Assembly (NCBI GenBank): GCA_029721435.1
Contig: CM056574.1
Location: 71,343,501-71,407,500 of the forward strand
Source of the DNA: Gymnothorax reevesii
Taxonomy: Eukaryota > Chordata > Actinopteri > Anguilliformes > Muraenidae
Length of the DNA stretch: 64,000 nt
Reading direction: 5' to 3'
This document shows, piece after piece, positions 11,271 to 22,770 of the stretch (its first letter is position 1; each line of letters opens with the position of its first letter). The position numbers and the translations under genes were made by a program. Under the pieces are notes generated by a model that worked only from the letters and a program-made list of their open reading frames with translations, made no database searches and was not told where the DNA came from.

Positions 11271-11695
11271 ATTAAAGCTGCAAGCAGCGTTGAAAGGGCC
11301 CTTGCACCCCTCGTGTACGTTGGGGTGGCAGCAAGATCTTGATGGGTGCAGGTGTCCATTCAGAGCGATTGGACACTGCTAGACTGTGTACAATGTGGTT
11401 TCCTGAGGGGAGTGCAAAAATGTTCTGGAGGGCGCTATGATACCATTTTGACATGCCTGTGCGCAAAATCTACAACATAGTAATCGTAATACCGGGCTCC
11501 ATGAGTGTGTTGATTTTTGTAAATTTTCCAGAATGTTTAGACCTTCAAAAGGGCAATTCTTTTCTAAATCCGACTGGGGGCACTATAGAGCTAATATGCC
11601 ACATTCAGTGCCATTTGATGGATGACATTGAAGAGAATAAGGCATTGATAATTTGTGCAAGGTTTTGCAAGTTTTGGCGCATTCTAAGGCCTTAA
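11271..11695 (+). repeat. Family B unit start, cut at an inversion point
   Basis: The segment starts attaaagctgcaagcagcg and continues with the family B 5' region: gttggggtggcagcaagatc, then ggagggcgctatgataccat, then aggccttaaaacgtg at its end. At about 11695 the sequence turns into the reverse complement of family B (tggctcgctagcaccccc). The unit is therefore truncated by an inversion junction. Confidence 0.8.
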
Positions 11696-12865
11696 AACGT
11701 GGCACAATGGCTCGCTAGCACCCCCAATCATATTTTTCAAAAAATTGCCCTTTTGAGGGTCTCAGCATGTTCGAAAACTCACAAAATTTTGTAAAAGTAT
11801 AAAGACCATCATTCGTATTACTATGACAAAAAGCTTACATAAAGGCATGGCAAAAATGTCATTATAGCGCCCCGAGGAAAACTTCAAATAAGCAGCCCTC
11901 GCAGCCCGGTAAACCTACATGTATGAAATTCGGGAGACATGTGGAATATGCCGAGACCTACAAAAAAGTCTCTGATGCCATGACCTAGACTCAACAGGAA
12001 GTTCGCCATTTTTAATTGAAATTGCAACTTTTTTGGATTTTTCGCCATTCTCAGGTGTCGTACTTTAATAAACTCCTCCTAGAGATTTTATCCGATGAAC
12101 TTGAAGTTTAGCAATCAGTATCTAAATACGTTGCCGATGTTAAATTGCGAAGCTTATTTGGATTCATCGAATTTTGTATCCGTGGCGTTGCTGCGAATTT
12201 CGATGTCCCGCCATTAAACAGGAAGTTGATTTTACTCCCACATACTTCATGGGTTTTCCCTGAATCTTTCAAAACTTTATAAAAAGGTTCTCCCTAGTAT
12301 ATATATATGATAATATTAGATCAGGAGTGGCCAGATGGCTCCACAGTGCCCTCTAGATTCGGCCTTGTTAAGATAAATGTCCTTGAATGTTCATAAAATT
12401 TGGTGTGATCATTGCATTAATCATTCCGGGCAATGATTAATTTTTTTGCCCAAACAGGAAGTGAGCTATGAGCTATTTCCTGCGTTTTTCCAAATTTCAC
12501 GAACACACGTTTGAAGGCCTTAGAATACTCCAAAGCTTGCAAAACCTTGCACAACTAATAATTGTCTTATTCTCTTCAATGTCATCCATCAATTGGCAGT
12601 AAATGTGGAATAATGGCTCGATAGCGCCCCCAATCAGATTTTTAAAAGAAATTCTTATGAGGGTCTAATGCGCACGGGCATGTCAAAATGATATCATAGC
12701 GCCCCTCCAGAAAATTTTTTGCTCTCTCCGCAGGAAAACACATTGTTCACAGTCTAGCAGTGTCCAATGGCTGTGAATGCAGACCTGCACCCATCAAGAT
12801 TTTGCTGCCTCCCCAATGTGCAATAGGGGTGCGAGGGCCCTTTCAACGCTGCTTGCAGCTTTAAT
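11696..12865 (-). repeat. Family B unit, minus orientation
   Basis: Read on the minus strand it starts at 12865 with attaaagctgcaagcagcg and runs into the family interior. The reverse complements of the two tcctcctagagat and aacaggaagt stretches are plain. With the preceding block it forms an inverted pair with 5' ends outward (11271-11470 against 12680-12865). Confidence 0.8.
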
Positions 12866-15501
12866 TAGGGCCCGAGCACCGACCGGTGCCAGAGCCCGGA
12901 ACGGGTCCTGGCACCGATGGTGCGAGGAAACTATTGTTTTTGATGGGATTTTTATTATTATTCTTCTTCTTCTTCTTTTTATTCTGCTGCGAGAACACAT
13001 TTTTGAGGGCTTTGCCATGCACAAAAACTCACAAAAATTTGCCCACACGTCAGTCGTGGTAAAAATTGCAAAGTATTACTATTTTTGTGCTTAGACATGC
13101 CCCGGTGGCTCTATAGCGCCACCAAACACGCGTCCATTTTGGAACGCACTTGCTCGGATTCTCACGAAATTTGATAGGGTCATAGTAGTCATCATAAATT
13201 TTTTAGTAAATTTTTTTGAAATTTTTTTGCCGCACAGGAAGTGAGCTATGAGCCATTTCCTTTTTTTTAGATTTTACGAACACATTTTTGAGGGCCTCAT
13301 CATACTTGAAATTTCACCAAACTTGGCTGATAGACTAGAAATATTAAGTTCTTTAATTCAATATCTCACTTGGCACTAAGTGTGACATGGTAGCTCTATA
13401 GCGCCCCCTAATACATAATTGCATTTTTGAGGGCCTCAACATGCTCGAAAACTCACGTTGCTTTGCACATCTATTAAGTTGGTCATACTGTTTACTGGGA
13501 TATAGGGTTTACTGATGAGTGTGTTAAAATTGCATTACAGCGCCACCTAGAAAATTTCAATGAAGCAGCCCTCGCAGCATGTTTAACCTACATGTACAAA
13601 ATTCGGTGGACATGTGTACTATGCCAAGACCTAAAAAAAAGTCTCTTGGTGCCATGACCTAGACTCAACAGAAAGTCCGCCATTTTTAATTGAATTTGCA
13701 AATTTTTTTTATTTTTTGCCATTCACAGGCGTCGTACTTTAACGAACTCCTCCTAGAGATATCACCCGATCAACTTAAAATTTCGCATATGGCATCTAAA
13801 GACCTTGTCGATGTTAAATTGCGAAGCTTTTTTGGATTTATTGAACTTTGTATCCGTGGCGTCGCGGCAAATTTCAATGTTCCGCCATGAAACAGGAAGT
13901 TGGTTTTCCGCGCACATGCTTTGTGAGATTTGCGCAAAACTTTACAGGCTTCATATGAGTCTACTTCCAAGTAGAACTATATGTTGATATTAGATTGGGT
14001 GTGGTCAGGTGGCTCCACAGCGCCCTCTTGACACAACCATGTTGAGATAAAAGTGCTTGAATGTTCATGAAATTTGGTTTGATCATTGCATGTCATTTTT
14101 TGGCCAAACAGGAAGTGAGCTATGAGCCATTTCCTGCGTTTTTTTTATTAACACATATTTGGAAGCCTAAGAATACTCGAAATCTTGCAAAAAGTTGCAC
14201 AAATTATAATTGTCTTATTATCTTCAATCTTCTACATCAATTTGCACTAAATTTGGCACCATGGCTCTATAGCGCCCCCAATCAGATTTTAAAAAGAATT
14301 GCTCTTTTGAGGGTCTCAGCATGTTCAAAAACTCACAAAATTTTGAAAATGTATAAAAATCATCATTCGTATTACTCTGATAAAAAGCTTATATATAGGC
14401 TTGGCAAAATTGTCATAATAGCGCCCCCTGGATAAATTCAAATAAGCAGCCCTCGCAGCCTGGTAAAGCTACATCTATGAAATTTGGTAGACATGTGGAA
14501 TATGCTGAGACCTAAAAAAAAGTCACTTGGTGCCATGACCTAGACTCAACAGGAAGTCCGCCATTTTTAATTGAAATTGCAACTTTTTTTTTATTTTTTG
14601 CCATTCACAGGCGTCGTACTTTAACAAACTCCTCCTAGAGATTTTATCCGATCAACTTAAAATTTGGCATATAATATCTAAAGACCTTGCTGATGTTAAA
14701 TTGCGAAGCTTTTTTTATTTCATCGAACAATGTATCCGTGGCTTCGCGGCGAATTTTGATATCCCGCCATGAAACAGGGAGTTGCTTTTACTGCCACATA
14801 CTTTGTGGGATTTGCCTGAACCTTCTTCTGCTTGATAAAATTGTTCTCCGAAGTAAAAACATATGCTAATATTGGATCGGGAGGTGCTAGGTGGCTCCAC
14901 AGCGCCCTCTAGATATGGTCAAGTTAAGATAAAAGTGCTTGAATGTTCATGAAATTTGGTGTGATCATTGCATTCGTCATTCCGGGTAATGTTTAATTTT
15001 TTGAAATTTTTTGGCCAAACAGGAAGTGAGCTATGAGCTATTTGCTGCGTTTTTCCAAATTTTTCTGAAGACACGTTTTAAGGCCTTAGGATGCTTCAAA
15101 ACTTGCAAAACCTTGCACAAATTATAAATGTCTTATTTTGTTTAATATCATCCATCAATTGGCACTAAATGTGGCATAACGGCTCTATAGCGCCCCCAAT
15201 CAGATTTATAAAAGAATTGCTCTTTTGAAAGTCTAAACATGCTGAGAAATTTACAAAAATCAACACACTCATGGAGCCCCATATTACGATTACTGTGTTG
15301 TAGATTTTGCGCACAGGCTAGTCAAAATGGTATCATAGCGCCCTCCAGAAAATTTTTGCACTCCCATCAGGAAACCACATTGTACGCGGTCCAGCAGCGT
15401 CCAATGGCTCTGAATGGACACCTGCAGCCATCAAGATCCTGCTGCCACCCCAACGTGCACGAGGGGGCGAGGGCCCTTTCAACGCTGCTTGCAGCTTTAA
15501 T
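12866..15501 (-). repeat. Complete family B unit, minus orientation
   Basis: On the minus strand the unit starts at 15501 (attaaagctgcaagcagcg) and ends at 12866 with the hairpin and gggcccta. The end hairpin is visible on the plus strand as ggtgccagagcccgg followed by cgggtcctggcacc. A T/C-rich tract (ttcttcttcttctttt) precedes it. The 2.6-kb unit holds two copies of the cctagagat/aggcgtcgtac module about 0.9 kb apart. It abuts the preceding unit with no spacer. Confidence 0.85.
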
Positions 15502-16650
15502 TATTATTATTTTTCTCCAAATGAATTGCATTTTTGAGGGCCTTACCATGGTCAAAAACTCATTAAAATTGGCACGTACCTCAGGCCTTGCGAAAAATTA
15601 ACTTTTTTGCAGGAAATGTACTTGTGCATGCCCCGGTGGCTCTATAGCGCCACCAAACACATGGCAAATTGGAATGCACTTGCTCGGATTCTCACGAAAT
15701 TTGGTGAGGCCGTAGAAGGCATAATGAAGGGCTTTGTCAATTTTTTTGACATTTTTTCCCTGCACAGGAAGTGAGCTATGAGCCAAACTTTACAGAGAGG
15801 TTAACAATATGAAGTTGTTCGATTAAATATCCCATTTGGCACTAAATGTAACATTTTGGCTCTATAGCGCCCCCTATTACATAATTGCATTTTTGAGGGC
15901 TTCAACATGCTCAAAAACTCACCAAATTTGGCAGACCTATTCAGCCGATAGAACTTTGTACTAACTTGTAGGTTTTACAGCAATACAGAATAAAATTCAT
16001 TGGACATGTGGAAGATCTCGAGACCTAAAAAAAGTCTCTTGGTGCCATGACCTAGACTCAACAGGAAGTCCGCCATTTTCAATTGAAATTGCAAATTTTT
16101 TGGATTTTATGCCATTCACAGGTGTTGAACTGTAACGAACTCCTCCAAGAGATTTTATCCCATCAACTTAAAATTTGGTGTGTAATAACTAAACACTTTG
16201 TTGATGTTAAATTGCGAAGCTTTTTCGATTTCATTGAACAATGTATCTGTGGCGTCGCGGAGAATTTCGATATCCCGCCATGAAACAGGAAGTTAGTTTT
16301 CCTCCCACATACTTTGTGTGACTCTGAAATTTTACGAACACACGTTTTAAGGCCTTAGAATGATCCAAAACTTGCAAAACCTTGCACGAATTATCAATGT
16401 CTTATTCTCTTCGATGGCATCCATCAATTTGGACTAAATGTTGCATAATGGCTCTATAGCGCCCCCAGTCAGATTCATAAAAGAATTGCACTTTTGAAGG
16501 TCTAAACATGCTGGAAAATTTACAAAAATCAACATACTCATGGAGCCCGGTATTTCAATTAGTATGTTGTTGATTTTGAGCACAGGCATGTCAAAATGGT
16601 TTAATAGCGCCCTCCAGAAAATTTTTGCACTCCCCTCAAGAAACCACATT
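15502..16650 (-). repeat. Family B block, minus orientation, variant end
   Basis: Plus-strand sequence begins attattatttttctccaaatg, matching in inverse the end of the unit at 30841-32487 (ttcggagaaaaataataat), a variant end with no G+C hairpin. It runs to about 16650, where ctcaagaaaccacattg changes abruptly to aaaaaagctttgcaattta. That is plus-oriented family B sequence, and it marks the last inversion point of the array. Confidence 0.75.
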
Positions 16651-17514
16651 GAAAAAAGCTTTGCAATTTAACATCGACAAGGTCTTAAGATGTCATATGC
16701 AAAATTTTACGTTGATCGAATAAAATCTCTAGGAGGAGTTCGTTAAAGTATGACGCCTGTGAATGGCAAAAAATAAAAAAAATTTGCAAATGGAATTAAA
16801 AATGGCAGACTTCCTGTTGAGTCTATGTCATGGCACCAAGAAACTTTTTTTTAGGTCTTAGCATAGTACACATGTACACCGAATTTTAAACATGTAGGTT
16901 AAACACTCTGCGAGGGCAGCTTCATTGAAATTTTCTAGGTGGCGCTGTAATTCAATTTTGCCAGATCCATCTGTAAACCCTATATCCTAGTAAAAAGTAT
17001 GACCGGCTTAATATGTTTGCAAAGTTTTGTGAGTTTTCGAGCATGCTGAGGCCCTCAAAAATGCAATTATGTATTAGGGGGCGCTTTAGAGCTACTATGT
17101 CACACTTAGAGCCAAATGAGATATTGAATCAAAGAACTTAATATTTTCAGCCTATGAGCCAAGTTTGGTGAGTTTTGAGTATGATGAGGCCCTCAAAAAT
17201 GTGTTCGTAAAATCTGAAAACGCAGGAAATGGCTCATAGCTCACTCCCTGTGCGGCAAAAAAGTTTCAAAAAAATTGACAAAAAAATGTATTATGACTGC
17301 TGTGGCCCTGTTGAATTTCATGAGAATCCGAGCAAGTGCGTTCCAAAATGGCCGTGTGTTTGGTGGCGCTATAGAGCCACCGGGGCATGTCCAAGCACAA
17401 AAATAATAAAACTTTGTAATTTTCACCACGTCTGACGTGTGTGCAAATTTTTGTGAGTTTTGGTGCATGGTAAAGCCTTCAAAAATGCATTCTCGCAGCA
17501 GAATAATAATAATA
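16651..17514 (+). repeat. Family B 3' portion starting at the inversion point
   Basis: The block contains the tctctaggaggagttcgtta module, cttcctgttgagtctat, ggtggcgctgtaattc, then the end region with gcattctcgcagcagaataa. It ends in (aat)n without the G+C-rich hairpin, and the next unit start follows at 17515. All downstream units up to 43745 keep this plus orientation. Confidence 0.8.
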
Positions 17515-18966
17515 ATTAAAGCTGCAAGCAGCGTTGAAAGGGCCCTCGCCCCCCTTGTGCACGTTGGGGTGGCAGCAAAATCTTGATGGCTGCAGGTGTC
17601 CATTCAGAGCCATTGGACACAGCTGGACCGCGTACAATGTGGTTTCCTGATGGGAGTGCAAAAATTTTCTGGAGGGCGCCATGATACCATTTTGACTTGC
17701 CTGTGCACAAAATCTACAACACAGTAATCGTAATACAGGGCTCCATTAGTGTTTTGATTTTTGTAAATTTTCCAGCATGTTTAGACTTTCAAAAGAGCAA
17801 TTCTTTAATAAATATTATTGGGGGCGCTATAGAGCCATTATGCCCCATTTCGTGCCAATTGATGGATCGATTGAAGAGAATAAGGCAGTTCTAATTTTTG
17901 GATGGTTTTGCAAGTTTTGGAGCATTCTAAGGCCTAAAAACGTGTGTTCGTAAAATTTGGAAAAACGCAAGAAATAGCTCATAGCTCACTTCCTGTTTGG
18001 CAAAAAAATTTCAAAAAATTAACAATTGCAGAGAATGACTAATGCAATGATCATATCAAATTTCATGAACTTTCAAGCACTTTTATCTGAACATGGCCAT
18101 ATGTAGAGGGCGCTGTGGAGCCACCTGGCACCTTTCAATATAAAATAAGCATATATCTATACTTGGGCGGACAATTTTATCAAGCTTGGAAAGTTTCAGG
18201 CAAATCCCACAAAGTATGTGGAATTGAAAGCAACTTCCTGTTTCATGGCAGGACATCAAAATTCGCCGTGACGCCACGGATGCATCGTTCGATGAAATCA
18301 AAAAAGCTTCGCAATTTAACGTCAGCAAGGTTTTTTTAGATATTATATGCCAAATTTTAAGTTGATCGGATAAAATCTCTCGGAGGAGTTTGTTAAAGTA
18401 CGACACCTGTGAATGGCATAAAAAATTTAAAAAAGTTGCAAATTCAATTAAAAATGGCAGCCTTCCTGTTGAGTCTAGGTCATGGCACCAAGAGACTTTT
18501 TTGTAGGTCTTGGCATATTTCACATGTCTACCAAATTTCATACATGTGGGTTTACCGGGCTGCGAGGGCTGCTTATTTGAAATTTTCCAGGGGGCGCTAT
18601 AATGCCATTTTTGTCACGCCTATTTGTAAATTTTTTATCAGTGTAACAGGAATGATGGTCTTTAAAATTGTACAAAATTTTGTGAGTTTTTGAGCATGCT
18701 GAAACCCTCAAAAGGGTAATTCTTTTAAAAATTGTATTGGGGGCGCTATAGAGCCATGATGCCTCATTTACTGCCAATTTTTGTTTCAAATTGAAGACAA
18801 TGTGACAAATAAAATTTTAGCTAAGTTTTGCAAGTTTTCGAGTATGCTAAGGCCTTCAAATGTGTGTTCATAAAATATGGAATAACGCAGGAAATGACTC
18901 ATAGCTCACTTCCTGTTTGGCCGAAAAATTTCAAAAAAATCAGCACAGCCCAAAAAAACAAATGCA

Positions 18967-21633
18967 ATTAAAGCTGCAAGCAGCGTTGAAAGGGCCCTCG
19001 CACCCCTCGTGCACGTTGAGGTAGCAGCAAGATCTTGATGGGTGCAGGTGTCCATTCAGAGCCATTGGACACTGCTAGACTGTGTACAATGTGGTTTCCT
19101 GAGGGGAGTGCAAACATTTTCTGCAGGGCGCTATGATACCATTTTGATATGCCGGTGCGTAAAATCTACAACATAGTAATTGTATTACCGAACTCCATGA
19201 GTGTGTTGATTTTTCTTAATTTTCCAGCATGTTGAGACCTTCAAAAGAGCAATTCTTCTATAAATCTGATTGGGGGCACTATAGAGTCATTATGCCACAT
19301 TTTGTGCCAATTGATGGATGACATTGAGAAGAATAAGACAATCATAAATTGGGCTCGGTTTTGCAGGCTTTGGAGTATTCTAAGGCCTTCAAACGTGTGT
19401 TCGTGAAATTTGGAAAACCGCAAGAAATAGCTCATCCCTTACTTCCCGTTTGGCCAAAAAAATTAGCCATTGCCCGGAATGAATAATGCAATGATCACAC
19501 CAAATTTCACGAACATTCAAGCACTTTTATCTTAACATGGCCATATCTAGAGGGCGCTGTGGAGCCACCTGGCACCTCCCGATCTAATGTTAGCATATAT
19601 TTATACTTGGGAGGACAATTTTATAAAGTTTGGAAAGTCTCAGGGAAAACCCATGAAGTATGTGGAAGTAAACCCAACTTCCTGTTTCATGGCGGGACAT
19701 CGAAATTCGCCGCAACGCTACGGATACAAAATTCAATGAATCCAGAAAAGCTTCGCAATTTAACATCAGCAACGTCTTTAGATACTAATAGCCAAATTAA
19801 AAGTTGATCAAATGAAATTTCTCGGAGGAGTTCGTTAAAGTACGACACCTGTGAATGGCCAACAATCCAAAAAAGTTTCAATTTCAATTAAAAATGGCGG
19901 ACTTCCTGTTGAGTCTAGGTCATGGCAACAAGAGACTTTTTTTTAGGTCTCGTCATCTTCCACATCTCTACCGAATTTCATACATGTAGGTTTACCGGGC
20001 TGCGAGGGCTGCTTATTTCAAATTTTACAGGGGGCGCTATAATGACATTTTTGCCATGCCAATATGTAAGCTTTTTATCAGAGTATTGTGAATGATGGTC
20101 TTTATACATTTACAGAATTTTGTGAGTTTTCGAACATGTTGAGACCCTCAAAAAGGCAATTCTTTTCTAGATCTGATTGGGGGCGCTATAGAGCCATTAT
20201 GCCACTTAAGGCTCCAATTGATGGATGACATTGAAGAGAATAAGACAATTATAATTTTTGCAAGGTTTTGCAAGCTTTGGAGTATTCCAAGGCTTTCAAA
20301 CGTGCGTTCGTAAAATTTGAAAAAACGCAGGAAATAGCTCAAAACTCACTTCCTGTTCAGCCAAAAAATTTCAAAAAATTAGTCATTGCCTGCAATGACG
20401 AATGCAATGATCACACAAAATTTCATGAACATTCAAGCACTTTTATCTCAACATGGCCGTATGTAGAGGGGGCTGTGGAGCCACCTGACCACTCCCGATC
20501 TAATATTAGCATATATTTATACTCAGGCGGACAATATAATCAAGACTGTGAAGTTTCGCGCAAATCTCACAGAGCATGTGCGCGTAAAACCAACTTCCTC
20601 TTTCATGGCGGAACATCGAAATTCGCCGCAACGCCACGGATACAAAGTTCAATGAATCCAAAAAAGCTTCGCAATTTAACATTCAAAAGGTTTTTAGATG
20701 TCATATGCGAAATTTTAAGTTGATAGGATAAAATCTGTAGGAGGAGTTCGTTAAAGTACGACGCCTGTGAATGGCAAAAAATAAAAAAAATTTGCAAATT
20801 CAATTAAAAATGGCGGACTGCCTGTTGAGTCTAGGTCATGGCACCAAGAGACCTAAAAAAAATTTAGGTCTTGGCATAGTACACATGTCCACCGAATTTC
20901 GAACATGTAGCTTAAACACGCTGCGAGGGCTGCTTCATTGAAATTTTCTAGGTGGCGCTGTAATGCAATTTTGCCACATCCATCTGTAAATCCTATATTC
21001 TTGTAAATAGTATGACCAGTTTAATATGTTTGCAAAGTTTCGTGAGTTTTCGAGCATGCTGATGCCTTAAAAAATTCAATTATGTATTAGGGGGCGCTAT
21101 AGAGCCACCATGTCATACCCACTGCAGAATGAGATAACAAATCGAAGAACTTAATATTTTTAGTCTATGAGCCAAGTTTGGTGACTTTTCGAGTATGATA
21201 AAGCCCTCAAAAATGTGTTCGTAAAATCTGAAAAAACGCAGGAAATGGCTCATAGCTCACTTCCTGTGAGGCAAAAAAATTTCAAAAAAATATAGCATGA
21301 CTACTATAACCCTACCAAATTTCGTGAGAATCCAAGCAAGTGCGTTCCAAAATGGCCGTGTGTTTGGTGGCGCTAGAGAGCCACTGGGGCATGTCCAAGC
21401 ACAAAATAAATAATCGTTTGCAATTTTCACCACGACTGACGTGTGGGCAAATTTTTGTGAGTTTACGTGCATGGCAAAGCCCTCAAAAATGCGTTCTCGC
21501 AGCAGAATAAAAAGAAGAAGAAGAAGAAGAATAATAATAATAATAAAAATCCCATCAAAAACAATAGGTTCCTCGCACCTTCGGTGCCAGGACCCGTTCC
21601 GGGCCCTGGCACCGGTCGGTGCTCGGGCCCTAA
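18967..21633 (+). mobile_element. Complete family B unit inserted inside another unit
   Basis: The inserted unit has both ends: the start attaaagctgcaagcagcg and the terminal hairpin plus gggcccta. The host unit reads gcaa before and tgatca after, so the insertion lies within an AAT trinucleotide. The event is compatible with a 2-3 bp target duplication, or with insertion between A and T and no duplication. The interior carries two aggaggagttcgttaaagt modules at about 19825 and 20741, 916 bp apart. This is the clearest evidence that units move as discrete elements. No protein is encoded, so mobilisation must be in trans. Confidence 0.75.
21583..21613 (+). repeat. Terminal hairpin of a family B unit
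   Basis: The arm ggtgccagg (21583-21591) pairs perfectly with cctggcacc (21605-21613). After one A/C mismatch the inner cccg pairs with cggg around a ttc loop. Twenty bases follow before the unit ends in ccctaa. The same hairpin recurs, with small changes, near 26310-26350, 30710-30740, 34960-34985 and 40632-40662, and inverted near 12880-12915. Shortened or collapsed versions occur near 28065-28090 and 30800-30840. Confidence 0.85.
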
Positions 21634-22770
21634 TGATCATACCAAATTTCATGAACATTCAAGCACTTTTATATCAACATGGCCGTGTCAAGAGGGCGCT
21701 GTAGAGCCACCTGACCACACCCACTCCAATATCAACATATGGGTATATTTAGAATTAGACTATCATTAAGCCTGTAAAGTTTCACGTAAATCTCCCAAAG
21801 CATATGCTCATAAAAGCAATTTCCATTTTCATGGCGGAACATCGAAATTCGCCGCGACGCCACGGATACAAAGTTTGATGAATCCAAAAAAGCTTTGCAA
21901 TTTAACATCGACGACGTCTTTCAATGTCATATGCCAAACTTTAAGTTGATCAAATAAAATCTGTAGGAGGAGTTCGTGAAAGTACGATGCCTGTGAATTG
22001 CAAAAAATTTAAAAAAATTGCAAATTCAATTAAAAATGGCGGACTTACTGTTGAGTCTAGGTCATGGCATCAAGAGACTTTTTTTTAGATCTTGGCATAG
22101 TACATATGTCCACCGAATTTGGAACATGTAGATTAAACACGCTGCGAGGGCTGCTTCATTGAAATTTTCTAGGTGGCGCTGTAATGCAATTTTGCCACAT
22201 TTTTCTTCAAACCCTATATTCTAGTAAATAGTATGACCAGCTTAATAGGTCTGCAAAGTTTCGTGAGTTTTTGAGCATGCTGATGCCCTCAAAAATGCAA
22301 TTATGTATTAGGGGGCGCTATAGAGCTACCATGTCAAACCCAGAGCCAAATGAGATATCGAATCAAAGTATTTAATATTTCTAGTCTATAAGCAAAGTTT
22401 GGTGAATTTTCGAGCATAATTAGGCCCTCAAATATGTGTTCGTAAAATCTGAAAAAACGCAGGAAATGGCTGATAGCTCACTTCCTGTGCGGCAAAAAAT
22501 ATTTCAAAAAAATTGACAAAAAAATTTATTATGACTGCTGTGGCCCTGTCGAATTTCATGAGAATCCGAGTAAGTGCGTTCCAAAATGGCCGCGTGTTTG
22601 GTGGCGCTTTAGAGCCACTGGGGCATGTCCAAGCACAAAAAATTTAAAACTTTGTAATTTTCACCAAGTCTGACGGGTGTGCAAATTTTTGTGAGTTTTT
22701 GTGCATGGTAAAGCCTTCAAAAATGCATTCTCGCAGCAGAATAATAATAATAAGAAGAAGAAGAAGAATA

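Larger units (their letters stand above)
17515..22770 (+). repeat. Family B unit split by a nested unit (17515-18966 and 21634-22770)
   Basis: The unit starts with attaaagctgcaagcagcg at 17515 and breaks at 18966 in the context acaaatgca. Sequence that should follow (tgatcataccaaatttcatg) appears only after 21633. The intact equivalent is readable at about 25125-25160 (acaaatgcaatcatcagac). Joined length is about 2.6 kb. It ends with gcagcagaataataa and an (aag)n tract at about 22751-22768, again lacking the hairpin. Confidence 0.8.

Noticed and set aside
18967..21633. Helitron assignment for the array units
   Set aside because: The end hairpin, CTAA terminus and AT insertion are suggestive. 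The start is taaagc and not TC, the hairpin is about 20 nt from the end, and no Rep/Helicase is present. Kept only as a hypothesis.
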